From CAIUMH01 sp963758555 (lineage in GTDB: Bacteria; Actinomycetota; Acidimicrobiia; Acidimicrobiales; RAAP-2), in the NCBI GenBank assembly GCA_963758555.1, contig CAVWVW010000003.1, positions 1,054,001 to 1,118,000 on the forward strand: a stretch of DNA of 64,000 nucleotides, in the 5' to 3' direction. Numbering within the stretch: position 1 is the first letter of the stretch; the number at the start of each line of letters is the position of its first letter. The notes below the pieces were generated by a model. That model searched no databases. It was given only the letters and a program-made list of their open reading frames with translations, and was not told the DNA's origin. Below are positions 7,418-17,040 of the stretch, piece by piece. A program made the translations under genes and the position numbers.

Positions 7418-10110
7418 GTGGGAGAGATCAGTTCTCCGTCCGGTGACAGACACGCTTTCGTGGGTCGAGAAGTCGAGTTGGCAGCGATCGATCGAGAGGC
7501 TGCTGCGGCCATCAGAGCTGTTCCGAAGGTCGTCTGGATCGAGGGCGCGCCCGGTTCTGGCAAGACTGCACTCATTCGCCAAGCCGCCCGATCCCTCCCG
7601 CACGAGTTCACCCTCAGCTCGTTCAATTGCGATGAGTTGGCTGGCGAACTTCCTCTTGAGCTCGTCTCTCGGATGGCAGACACCGAGGCAGACTCGCCAT
7701 TTGCGATGGGCATGGCCCTTCTCTCGACCTGGTCGCGCGATCAGGACAATGGTCCTCGAGCGGTACTGATCGAAGATCTCCACTGGGCAGACAGCGCGTC
7801 CCGCCAGGCACTTTGCACTGCGGCTTCTCGATTGAGCAGCGATCGCGTCCTTCTCCTCATCACCTCTCGGCCCGACGGAGCACGCGACGGATGGGAACGA
7901 TTTGTCGTGGATGTAGATCGCTGCACTCGACTGATCCTTCACGAGCTGAACGTCGAACAGGTCACGGAGCTCGCAGCTGCTCATGGTGTCTTGCTAAGCA
8001 CCTCAGAGGCCGATCGCCTCCAGCGACACACCGCAGGTCAGCCATTGCACCTGCAAATGCTTCTGAGCGAGCTGTCGCCAGCGCAGCTCAAGACGTCTGC
8101 GGAAGACCTCCCCGCTCCCCGATCACTGGCGTCTGCCACCATCGCCACTTTGGCCGAACTGCCGCACGACGCTCGCCACCTTGCCGCTGCCATGGCGATC
8201 GTGAATCAGCCGATGGCCCTGGCTCAGATAGGAAGGATCGCCGGCATTCAAGCTCCTCTGGAGCCCCTCGATCGATTGCTCGCCACAGGCTTGGTGAGTT
8301 GGTCCCCGGACGAGCCAGGCAGTCCGGTTTCCTTTGCCCACCCACTCTTTCGCGTCGCTGTTGCCCGTGATCTCTCGCCCACCAAGCGGCGGGACTTGCA
8401 TGCTGCAGCAGCGGCCGTTCTGTCACCTGCTGCCGCGCTTCCCCATCGTGTGGCAGCAGCAGATGGGGCGGACGATGAGCTGGCTGATGAACTTGACGAT
8501 GCTGTAGCTCATCTCCAGGGCCAGCGGAAGGCGGCGACTTTGGTCGCTCGAAACCTCCTGTGGGCATCGTCGCTAACGAGCAGCACTCCTCGCTCAGAAG
8601 AGCGCCTCCTGCGTGCCGTTCGAGCGATCCTGTTCGGAAACCAGATCGAGCGCGCCGTTGCCATGCGACGTCATGTCGAGGGGTGCCGTCCATCGCAGCT
8701 TCGGAGCTTGGTTCTCGGACTCATCGACTGGGATCAAGGCAAGACCTCTGACGCCGAACTGCATCTGAGAGGAGCGCAAGAGCCGGAGGCGACTGCCACT
8801 CAGCAGAGATAGCCGCCCGCGCTCGAGCAGAGCTTGCGGAGATCCTCCTCGCGCGAGGTCAGGTAGAGGAAGCTGCCGATCTCGCACGCCGAGCGCTCGA
8901 GCTGGCGGAGCCTGGATCGGAATCAGAGCGCTTGGGATGGATCTTCACAGCACTCGGAGCAGCAATGGAGCACGGAGCATCAGCTGGTCTTCTTGAGCTC
9001 GAGCAGTACCTCCCTGTGGCTGCCGAGGACGTCGCCGCCGACGACGCGGACGTTCTAGTGATCCGAGGGATGCTTGAGGTCCACGCTGGCCAGACCACTG
9101 CTGCATTGGCTGACACTCGACGGGTCCTTGCTATCGCGGGCCAGGGATCGACCCCTATCCAGATCGCCCGCGCTCACTTCCAGCTCGCAACAGTGCTCGT
9201 GACACGAGGGGAATGGGACGAGGCCGCGATCAATGCAAGTACAGGAGCGTCGCTCAATTTCACTAGTCACATAACGTCGACGAGATACCAATGCCTCGCC
9301 GTGCTGGCAACCATCCATGCGCATCGGGGTGCAATCGATGCTTGCCTGCCGTTGCTCGAGGAGATCGAGTCCGCTGTCGAGACTGCTGGACTGGAATCGA
9401 AGATCATGGCGCGCATCGCAGCTGCATCGCTCGCACGTGTCCAACAAGAGTCCACCAAGGTCATCGATCTCCTCATCGATGTACCGGCGATCGCTCCCAT
9501 GATGGCTGCCCTAGCCTTTTGGCCACTGTTGATCGAAGCGCTGATCGCCGACGGTCGACTCGAAGAAGCCGCTCAACAGATCGAGCAACTTGACCGCGCC
9601 GCTCGCCTTCGGGGATTGAACCTCACAGCTCGGCTCGCAGGCCTGAAGGGGGACTCGCCGTGGGGAGAGGAAAACGCCAGGCGGCGCTTCAGTACTTCGA
9701 TGAAGCTCTTGGTGCGTGGGGCCCTGATGACCCCGTCCTCGACCACGCTCTGCTTCTCAAGAGCTCGGGCAAGTTCTTGACCGCCATCGGCTCCAAACGC
9801 GTTGGTGTCGAGAGGCTTCGAGCTTCTAAAGAGCTCCTGGCCAACATCGGTGCCGCTCCGTTCCTCAGACTCGTCGAGGACGATCTAGCCGCAGTTGGAT
9901 TTCGAAGCCCATCCGGGAAGGGCCGAGACATCTTCGAGCTCACAGAGCGAGAGCGCGAACGTGGCCGTTCTGGTGGCAAGAGGCTTCTCCAACTCAGAGA
10001 CCGCTGCTGAGCTCTACATCTCCCGCAAAGCCGTTGAGTATCACCTCTCCCACATCTACGGAAAGCTGAGCATCACCTCTCGCCGAGAGCTGAGAGACGC
10101 CAAGTTCTGA
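7418..10110 (+). CDS. Large LuxR-family (LAL-type) ATPase transcriptional regulator, three apparent frameshifts
   Basis: Joined across frames this is a protein of about 900 residues with the layout of LAL regulators. It has an N-terminal AAA-type ATPase (Walker A GAPGSGKT at residues 43-50, Walker B VLIEDLHWAD near 116-125), a long TPR-like helical middle, and a C-terminal LuxR helix-turn-helix (LVARGFSNSETAAELYISRK, then VEYHLSHIYGKL). The frame breaks near 8808-8815, 9650 and 9945. On each side the protein continues smoothly, so these look like one-base indels, although decay of an accessory gene cannot be excluded. The start (GTG 7418 after GAGGAG) is uncertain. It may regulate the neighbouring exporters. 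Confidence 0.85.
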
Positions 10111-10270
10111 CTACGTGACGAACCGAGCTCCGGATTGACCGCCTGCTGACCTCACGTCAATTCCCGGCGCAAGTCACATCTCGGTAACCTCGTTCGATCT
10201 CGTCATGACTGCAGAGGGATGCGAGGTTGATCAGTAGCGTGTCTATGCGGCGCCAGGGCCACAGATAACG

Positions 10271-11809
10271 ATGTTCGGCAGTCGGCGGTCAGTCCTCGTG
10301 GCGATGACCCTCGCCAACGCCATGATCCTGGTCGATCAAACAGCAGTGCCGCTGGCGCTGCCCTCCATCGAGAAGCAGTTCGAGGTAGGCACTCAAGAAG
10401 CACAGTGGGTGCTGAGCGCCAGCTTGCTGTCACTCTCAGGACTCCTCATTCTCGGCGGCCGCCTGGGGGACCTCTTTGGTCGGCGACGGGTCTTCGTGAT
10501 CGGCGCCGTGGGCTTCAGCGCCGCTTCGGCCGTGGGTGGCTTGGCCCCAGACTTCGTGCTGCTGCTGGTCGCTCGGGTGGTCCAAGGGGCGGCAGGCGCG
10601 CTGATGCTGCCGGGCAGCGTGGCGATCGTCAACGGCGCATTCTCAAGAGGCGAGCGCGGCAAGGCGCTTGGCACGATGGGGGGCGTGGCGGCCATAGCTG
10701 GCGCTCTGGGTCCGACGATCGGCGGCGCACTCACCTCATTAGCCAGCTGGCGCTTGGTCCTGTTGGTGAACGTCCCCCTCGCGGTCGTCTGCTTGGTCGT
10801 CACCTTGCTGGCAGTTCCAAGAGATGGGGGAATTGACAGGAACGTGCGCGTCGACGTGCTCGGCGCGGGGCTCCTGTGCTTGTCGATCGGCTCGCTCGTT
10901 TTCGGGCTCACCGAGGCGCAGGTTTCCTCGATCGCTTCCTTCCCGGTGCTTGGTCCACTCGCTCTCGCGATCGTGAGCGGGATCGGATTTCTGGTCTGGG
11001 AGCGCCGGGCCAAGAATCCTCTGATGGACCTGATGCTTGTGCTGAGGACGCCGAACTACCTAGGAGCCATGATCAGTCAGGCTCTAGCGGGGTTCGTGGA
11101 GATGGGTCTCGGTCTGATCTTTCCATTGCTGCTGATCCTTGACCTCGGGATGAGCCCATTGGTGGCTGGTCTTGCGTTGATCCCGACGACGGTGCCGATG
11201 GTGCTCCTCTCGACTTCTGTCGGACGCTGGTACGACAGATCTGGTGGTCGACCGCCTCTGATCCTCGGCTTCGGCCTTCTCGCGCTGTCCGGCCTGTTCC
11301 TTGGCGTGGGCGTCCATCTGCTCCATCCCGCGTCGCCTGATTACCTGCTCCTGCTGCCGGGTCTCCTGGTATTCGGGACAGGGCTGGCTTGTGTGCTCAC
11401 CGCTTGCGATCCAGTCAGCTTGGACTCCGTCGATGAGAGTCTTGCCGGACAAGTCTCAGGTGCGTCGGCAACAGCCGAGCAAGCAGGTGGAGCGATTGGG
11501 ATCGCTGGGCTCTATGCCATCTTCCATGAGGTCTACGTCCGTCGCCTTCAACACCTGACCGCGAGCGGGCTCAACGAGCATCAGGGCCAGGAGCTGCGCC
11601 AAGCACTCCAAGCGGCCGAGCAGACGGGACTGCAGCCACACCACTTCGACCAGTCCCTGGTTCGGTTCCTCATCCCGGCATTCAACGCCTCCAAACTCGG
11701 ATACGCCGCCGTCTTCTTCTCGGTAGCGGTGATGTCGGTCGTGGGCGCACTCAGTGCGTGGCGTCTGGTTCGGAGGCCATCTGGTCAGCTACAAACAGCG
11801 GGAGCTTGA
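10271..11809 (+). CDS. DHA2-type MFS drug exporter
   Basis: 512 residues with about 14 membrane segments. The N-terminal part has the DHA2 pattern VDQTAVPLALPSIE, motif A GRLGDLFGRRRVFVIG, RVVQGAAGALMLPGSVAIVNGAFSRGERGKALG and motif C-like GALGPTIGGALTSLASWR. Such proteins export drugs or lipophilic metabolites using the proton gradient. The start is an ATG at 10271 without a strong ribosome site. It lies 160 bp after the LuxR-type regulator on the same strand. The intervening stretch shows no clear palindrome. Confidence 0.9.
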   Translation: MFGSRRSVLVAMTLANAMILVDQTAVPLALPSIEKQFEVGTQEAQWVLSASLLSLSGLLILGGRLGDLFGRRRVFVIGAVGFSAASAVGGLAPDFVLLLVARVVQGAAGALMLPGSVAIVNGAFSRGERGKALGTMGGVAAIAGALGPTIGGALTSLASWRLVLLVNVPLAVVCLVVTLLAVPRDGGIDRNVRVDVLGAGLLCLSIGSLVFGLTEAQVSSIASFPVLGPLALAIVSGIGFLVWERRAKNPLMDLMLVLRTPNYLGAMISQALAGFVEMGLGLIFPLLLILDLGMSPLVAGLALIPTTVPMVLLSTSVGRWYDRSGGRPPLILGFGLLALSGLFLGVGVHLLHPASPDYLLLLPGLLVFGTGLACVLTACDPVSLDSVDESLAGQVSGASATAEQAGGAIGIAGLYAIFHEVYVRRLQHLTASGLNEHQGQELRQALQAAEQTGLQPHHFDQSLVRFLIPAFNASKLGYAAVFFSVAVMSVVGALSAWRLVRRPSGQLQTAGA

Positions 11810-11850
11810 CGCCTACAGCTCTCCCGGTGTCTGGCCGTTCATTCCAGAAC

Positions 11851-11870
11851 TAGGGAGAAACCCTAGGGAC
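11851..11870. promoter_or_regulatory. Palindromic site 2, near-copy of the site at 6568
   Basis: TAGGGAGAAACCCTAGGGAC matches site 1 at 17 of 20 positions, with differences only in the central triplet. It forms CTAGGG-n5-CCCTAG plus an overlapping CCCTAGGG palindrome. It lies 42 bp after the DHA2 exporter stop and about 117 bp before the MMPL start, so it is well placed as an operator for the MMPL gene. Nothing else in the gap looks like a promoter of comparable clarity. Confidence 0.65.
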
Positions 11871-11986
11871 CTTTGGGCAGAGAGTCGCCACAGTGGAGTG
11901 GTGGCCCAACGCCGGCTGAAGATCCGCATCCGTGCGGAGATCGTGTCCAAAGTGGGCCTTGGTTGACATCCAAGGAGGATCCATGA

Positions 11987-14173
11987 GTGCTGCTCTCTGA
12001 TCGGTTGGGTCAATGGTGCTTTCGGCGCCGTCGGTACGTGGTGGCCGCATGGGTGGTGGTCATCGCCGTGATGGCTGTGGTGGCGGTGAACGTGAAGCAG
12101 CCGACCAGCAACGCCGTCACCATTCCGGGCACCGAAGCTCAACAGGCGCTCAACCTTCTCGACCAGAAGTTCCCAGGTACGGGCGGCGCTCAAGCGCAAG
12201 TCGTCTTCTCGGTGCCGACGTCGACGTCACTCAACGACGCCACCGAACGACGAGCGGTCGAAGCAACGCTGAACGACCTTCGCAAGCTGCCCCAGGTGGT
12301 AGGTGTCACAGATCCCTACCAAGAGGGAACGATCTCGAAGGACGGTCGGATCGCTTATGCCGTGGTCGCCTATCCCGTCGCCGTTTCCGACGTGACCTCG
12401 AAGGCCCAGACGGCACTCTTGGACTCCGGTGGACCAGCGAAGGCCGCAGGCATCCAGGTCAACTTCGGTGGAGAGGTGGCGCAAGCCAGCACGAAGACCG
12501 ACACCGAAGCCATCGGCGTCCTGATCGCCTTCATCGTGCTGCTCATCGGGTTCGGGTCGGTGATCGCTGGCCTGTTGCCGCTCTTTGCGGCGATCGCTGG
12601 CGTCGGCCTCACCAACCTCGCCCTGCTCGCGCTGACATCGCAGATCAGCGAGTCGAGCACCACGCCCGTGCTGGCCACGATGATCGGGTTGGCGGTGGGG
12701 ATCGACTACTCGCTCTTCGTCATGAACCGCCACCGACAGCAGGTCGCGGAAGGCATGGAGCTGCGCGAATCCGTCGGGAGGGCGGTGGCGACGTCGGGCT
12801 CAGCCGTCTGCTTCGCCGGCTTAACGGTGCTCATCGCCCTCGCGGCGCTGAGCGTCGTGAACGTCCCGTTCCTCACGGTGATGGGCCTCTCTGCCGCAGG
12901 CGCCGTCGTGGTCGCCGTCGTAGCGGCGTTGACGCTCATGCCAGCGCTCCTTGGCTTCGCCGGTGAGCGACTCATCTGGTCGCGCTGGGCTCGCCGCAAG
13001 ATCAAGAAGGCAGGGGCGCCTGGGTACGAGCCCCTGTCGTGGCGCTACGTCATGACCCTGAAGAAGGCACCGGTCCTGGTGGTCATGGCTGGGGTCATTC
13101 TCTTGCTGTTCGTGGCCGCCCCGTTCCTCAACATGAGGCTCGGCCTACCAAACGCCGGCTCTCAGCCGACCAGCCAGACAACGCGACGCGCCTATGACCT
13201 CATAAGTGAGGGGTTCGGCCCTGGCGCCAACGGTCCGCTTCTCATCGTGATCTACGCACCTGGAGGCATGACTCCCGAACAGCAGAAGGCCTTCACTGCC
13301 TTCTACGACGCCCAGAAGCAGCACCTTGCTCCTGACGTGGCGGCGATCGGCGAGCCCATCCCGAACAAGACCAAGGACGTCTTCTTGGTTCAGGTAACGC
13401 CTCGGACTGGACCCGACGCCGTCGCCACGAGCAACCTCATCCAGGGGATCCGGAAAGTGGTGGCAGAGGGAAAAGCCGAGTACGGGCTCGACACTTACGT
13501 GACGGGCCAGACTGCGCTCAACGTTGACATCTCGTCGAAGCTCTCCTCCGCGCTGCCCCTCTACCTGGCGATCATCATCATCCTCTGCCTGCTGCTGTTG
13601 ATTCTTGTCTTCCGCTCCCTGCTGGTGCCCCTTGTCGCCGTGATCGGCTACGTGCTCAGTGTCCTGGCGGCCCTTGGTGCTGTGACCTTCGTCTTCCAGC
13701 AAGGGCACCTGGCCGGCGTCTTTGGCATCGCGAGACCGGGTCCGATCCTCAGCTTCCTACCTATCATCCTGCTCGGGATCCTCTTCGGGCTGGCGATGGA
13801 CTATGAGGTCTTTCTCGAGTCTCGAATGCGGGAGGAGGCGTTGCACACTGACGCGGTCACCGCAGTCACCGACGGGTATCGCGGAAGTGCCAAAGTCGTC
13901 GGCTCCGCCGCCATCATCATGGTCTCGGTGTTCGCCAGCTTCATCTTGTCTCCGGACCCGACGACCAAGTCCTTGGGTTTCGCTCTCGCTCTCGGCGTGC
14001 TCATTGACGCCTTTGTGATCCGCATGACGGTCGTTCCGGCCACGATGTACATCTTCAAGGGAGCAGCCTGGTGGCTGCCGAAGTGGCTCGGCCGACTCCT
14101 GCCGAACCTCGACATAGAGGGGAGCAAACTCGCCTCGGAGGAATCGCCCTCCATCGAGGTGCCCTCGAATTAG
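11987..14173 (+). CDS. MMPL-family (RND-type) membrane transporter
   Basis: 728 residues in two halves, each with one helix, an extracytoplasmic domain and five further helices. MMPL signatures are GLAVGIDYSLFVMNRHR (near residues 230-246) and GLAMDYEVFLESRMREE in the second half. Family members export lipids or drugs with proton antiport. The GTG at 11987 is preceded by AAGGAGG at good spacing. An ATG four bases earlier opens only a five-codon frame. CCTTGG and CCAAGG arms (11957-11975) flank a short loop and overlap the ribosome site, so a weak occluding hairpin is possible. The operator-like site at 11851 lies upstream. Confidence 0.93.
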   Translation: MLLSDRLGQWCFRRRRYVVAAWVVVIAVMAVVAVNVKQPTSNAVTIPGTEAQQALNLLDQKFPGTGGAQAQVVFSVPTSTSLNDATERRAVEATLNDLRKLPQVVGVTDPYQEGTISKDGRIAYAVVAYPVAVSDVTSKAQTALLDSGGPAKAAGIQVNFGGEVAQASTKTDTEAIGVLIAFIVLLIGFGSVIAGLLPLFAAIAGVGLTNLALLALTSQISESSTTPVLATMIGLAVGIDYSLFVMNRHRQQVAEGMELRESVGRAVATSGSAVCFAGLTVLIALAALSVVNVPFLTVMGLSAAGAVVVAVVAALTLMPALLGFAGERLIWSRWARRKIKKAGAPGYEPLSWRYVMTLKKAPVLVVMAGVILLLFVAAPFLNMRLGLPNAGSQPTSQTTRRAYDLISEGFGPGANGPLLIVIYAPGGMTPEQQKAFTAFYDAQKQHLAPDVAAIGEPIPNKTKDVFLVQVTPRTGPDAVATSNLIQGIRKVVAEGKAEYGLDTYVTGQTALNVDISSKLSSALPLYLAIIIILCLLLLILVFRSLLVPLVAVIGYVLSVLAALGAVTFVFQQGHLAGVFGIARPGPILSFLPIILLGILFGLAMDYEVFLESRMREEALHTDAVTAVTDGYRGSAKVVGSAAIIMVSVFASFILSPDPTTKSLGFALALGVLIDAFVIRMTVVPATMYIFKGAAWWLPKWLGRLLPNLDIEGSKLASEESPSIEVPSN

Positions 14174-14278
14174 CCCGAACAGTGGCCCGAGAGACGCAGC
14201 AGAGCATCGGTTTCGGAGGGCCAACGAAACCTCCACTGCATCCAGAGACAACGGCACGCTCGGCGCCGTGACGACGTC

Positions 14279-15299
14279 GTGAAGAGCAGGTCGTGGAACG
14301 TGGTGCGTGGCGCCTTCATCGGGGCGGTCGCCCTTGGCGTCCTGGCCGCCGTCTTCTCGGAGCGGAGGACCATCGCCATGGGCCTGCACCACGTCGGGGG
14401 CCTGAGCTGGGGTTGGGCCGCAGCGGCCAGCTTCGTGGAGATCGCTTCGATGCTGGGCCTTGCGATGCTCTACCGAGACCTGTTGCGTGCGAGCGGCGCT
14501 CATCTGAGCCTCACGTGGATCCTCGCAGCCAGCTACACCGCGAACGCACTCAGCATCGCCGTGCCCGTCATCGGATCAGGCATGGGTGGCAGGTTGGCCT
14601 TCCAGCGATTTCGCGAAGGTGGCGTCGATGCTGGCGCGGCAAGTTTGACGCTGACGGTGGCGGGGATCGTGTCTAGCGTCACGCTGGCCAGCGTGCTCAG
14701 CGTGAGTGCGGTGCTCTCTGGAAATCCGGCAGCAGCTCTCAGCGGAGTGCTGGCTGCAGCGCTCTTGGTGACAGCCGTCGCGCTCATCGCGGTTGCACTT
14801 CGAACACCGAAGGGGACTGCCCGCCTACTGGGCGTGATTGCCTTCGCCGTCCGCGAGCTCGAAGCGCCTTGCCCGCCGGCCGAGTGGCGAGGTGCGTGTC
14901 GTCGCGCAGGCAGTGTTGGCAGCGGTGGAGCGACTTCGGCTGGGTCCGATGGTCTCGGCTCGGCTGATCCTCTGGGGATCGGTCAACTGGTGGGCCGATG
15001 TGGCCTGCTTGATCTTTGCTTGCTGGGCCTCGGGCATCGATGGTCTCTCCCTCGGCAAGATCCTCCTCGTGTGGGCCGCAGGAGCGGGCGCCGCCACCAT
15101 CAGCCCAACTCCAGCCGGCATCGGTGCGGTGGAGTTCACCATGGTGGCAGCCATGGCTGCTGTCGGGGCGAGGGGACCTTGGGCGATCACCGCTGTGCTG
15201 CTCTATCGGATCATCTCGCTCAAGGGGGCGGTCAGTCTCTGGGCGGTCGTCTACAGCTATCGCAAGCGTCGACGACTGAACTCCGGCGCCCGAGGTTGA
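14279..15299 (+). CDS. Flippase-like membrane protein (lysylphosphatidylglycerol synthase TM / UPF0104 type), apparent frameshift
   Basis: About 340 residues when two frames are joined near 14865. There are six to eight hydrophobic segments. The signatures of this superfamily are IPVIGSGMG-like AVPVIGSGMGGRLAFQRF in the first half and SPTPAGIGAVEFTMVAAM, the conserved PxxxGxxE region, in the second. Characterised relatives move or modify lipid-linked substrates, but this one cannot be assigned a substrate. It follows the MMPL gene by 105 bp on the same strand and closes the accessory block; partnership in lipid export is inference. Confidence 0.82.
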
Positions 15300-15469
15300 A
15301 CCGCCTAGTCATCACGCTGAGTCGGCAAGACAATCGGGGGACACTGCCGTCCTGATCTGTTCTCTCCTCGGACCGAAGGTGCGTAGAGGTGCTGGCACAG
15401 ACAGCGTCGTGGATGGCTGGACCGAGGGACTGCCCGTTCGTAGCCGCCACGTGCCCCTGGCTGCAGCGC

Positions 15470-15943
15470 TCACGATGAGCTCGTGGTCCTGCTCCGGACT
15501 GCCTCGTAGTCGCCTCGGTGCTTCCAGATGATCGAGAGGCCCGTCGCGCAGATCGCAAGGAGCACCGACAGGATCACCACGAGCACCAGGAGCAGCGCGC
15601 TGAGCCAGCCGCTTGAGGTCTCCGCGGCTCCGATGAGCGCCGCGACGAGACCGACCAGCAGGACCGCCACGAGCAAGATGAACGCTGCGAGTGAGATCGA
15701 CGCTGCCAAGAGGGTCGCCACCCGAGCAAAGGTGCTCGGTCGGCCTCCCTCTGGGGTGTAGATGGCCAAGCGATCGACCGAGCCTGACGAGCGCTCGCTG
15801 GCCGGCACCTCCACGTGCGCCGAGGTCCGATCAGCGCTCACCCCGCTCGGCGTGGCTCGCTCAGGGCCCTGCGCACAGCTCGGGCATCGGCCGTCGACCG
15901 TGGGTGTCCCACAGAACGGGCAGCGGAGGTCATAGTCGGCCAC
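15470..15943 (-). CDS. Zinc-ribbon membrane protein of unknown function
   Basis: 157 residues. An N-terminal zinc ribbon (CPFCGTPTVDGRCPSC, two CxxC knuckles) is followed by a polar linker of about 60 residues and two membrane segments (ATLLAASISLAAFILLVAVLLVGLV and LSALLLVLVVILSVLLAICATGL). It starts with a GTG at 15943, eight bases after the stop of the AIM24-family gene, so the two are probably co-transcribed. The function is unknown. A similar ribbon heads the DUF4389 protein at 17041. Confidence 0.75.
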   Translation of the reverse strand: MADYDLRCPFCGTPTVDGRCPSCAQGPERATPSGVSADRTSAHVEVPASERSSGSVDRLAIYTPEGGRPSTFARVATLLAASISLAAFILLVAVLLVGLVAALIGAAETSSGWLSALLLVLVVILSVLLAICATGLSIIWKHRGDYEAVRSRTTSSS

Positions 15944-15951
15944 CGGCGTGC

Positions 15952-16695
15952 TCAGCCCTTGAGGAGGCCACCGATGAGACCACCGACGCTCGCAGACGTG
16001 CTCGACGACGAGTCGTTGCTCGGCAGGTGGTCAGCGATCTCCACCGCGAGCTGGGTGATGCTCATCGACTGGAGCCAGACCTTGCCCGGTCCCGTCAACG
16101 TGGCGACGAAGAAGCCGTTGCCGCCGAACATCTTGTTCGACAGGCCCGGGATGGTCCCGACTGAGAACTGCACGCCCTCTTCGAACGCGCCGACGTGGCT
16201 CGGATGGACCCGCAAGGTCTCCCCTGGGGGCAGGTCGTACTCGAACATCTCACCTGAGAGCTCGAGCCAGGCGAGGCCTTCGCCTTGGAGGTGCTGGAGG
16301 AAGAACCCCATGCCGCCGAAGAAACCGCCGACCATCTTCTTCTGCTGCATCGAGACGGACGCCTCGATCCCCTCGGTGCCGCAGAGGAACCCCGAACGGT
16401 GCACGAAGTAGGACTTCTCGGGCGTCACCTCGACGTTGATGATGTTCCCAGGCAGCTTGGCCGGGAAGACCACTGTGCCGCGGCCGCCTTCGGACGTGTA
16501 GTGCGTCAAGAAGAGACCTGCACCGCCTGCCATGCGCTTGGCCGCCTTCATGAAGCCTTTGCCACCCGTGGTCTGGGAGAGCTGGATCGTCGGGCTCATC
16601 CACCCGAGGTCGCCGTGGGTCGAGATGAGACCCTCCCCTTGCTCGAGCGTCGCCTCGAGGACGGGCAGCACCGTTCCCTTCACTGCGAAGTCCAT
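15952..16695 (-). CDS. AIM24/TIGR00266-family protein
   Basis: About 247 residues of glycine-rich beta structure with the family features GLISTHGDLGWMSPTI, GGAGLFLTHYTSEGGRGTVVFPAKLPG, GGFFGGMGFFLQHLQGEGLAWLELSGE and GNGFFVATLTGPGKVWLQSM. The C-terminus ends in a glycine- and serine-rich tail (SSSSTSASVGGLIGGLLKG). The biochemical role of the family is not settled. The ATG at 16695 has GGAG seven bases upstream; an open frame extends to 16725. It forms an operon with the downstream zinc-ribbon membrane protein. Confidence 0.85.
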   Translation of the reverse strand: MDFAVKGTVLPVLEATLEQGEGLISTHGDLGWMSPTIQLSQTTGGKGFMKAAKRMAGGAGLFLTHYTSEGGRGTVVFPAKLPGNIINVEVTPEKSYFVHRSGFLCGTEGIEASVSMQQKKMVGGFFGGMGFFLQHLQGEGLAWLELSGEMFEYDLPPGETLRVHPSHVGAFEEGVQFSVGTIPGLSNKMFGGNGFFVATLTGPGKVWLQSMSITQLAVEIADHLPSNDSSSSTSASVGGLIGGLLKG

Positions 16696-17040
16696 CGTCG
16701 GTCTCCTTGCTTTCGGGGCCCGCAAGGCGTGCCAGGTCTGGGCTCACCCTAGTGAGCCAAGGTGCTCGGAGAAAGGAACACGTGACCTGCACCCTCACCC
16801 TCGACGGTGCTGCTGGTCGGCACCTCCCTCGCACGGTGGACCACTGCCTGATCGGCTTGCACGAGGACCTGCGACGCGCAGCCCGTCAGCATCCCTCTCC
16901 GCCGAGCGTTCCAGCGCCCTCCTGAGCGGTACACGAGAGCGTCTCTCCTGGCCGGCGTGGTGGCGTCGAGCGCGCCAAACCCCAGGTTCGAGGCCCTGTG
17001 TGGGAGCATGGCGGCGGCGAAGATCGACGAGGGGGCACCG
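16696..17040. other. Intergenic region between divergent AIM24 and DUF4389 genes
   Basis: No gene is supported. A 72-codon frame on the plus strand (16707-16925) has no ribosome site and no recognisable features. The segment must hold the promoters of both flanking genes, but no convincing -10/-35 pair or palindrome was found. The right flank carries GAGGGGG before the ATG at 17041. Confidence 0.5.

Noticed and set aside
6568..11870. The two 20-bp near-repeats read as attachment sites of a mobile element
   Set aside because: They are palindromic, differ at the centre, sit in promoter-like positions, and enclose no integrase, recombinase or tRNA gene.
16707..16925. A 72-codon plus-strand open frame in the 16696-17040 gap
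   Set aside because: No ribosome site, no leaderless hexamer and no recognisable sequence; it overlaps the AIM24 promoter region.
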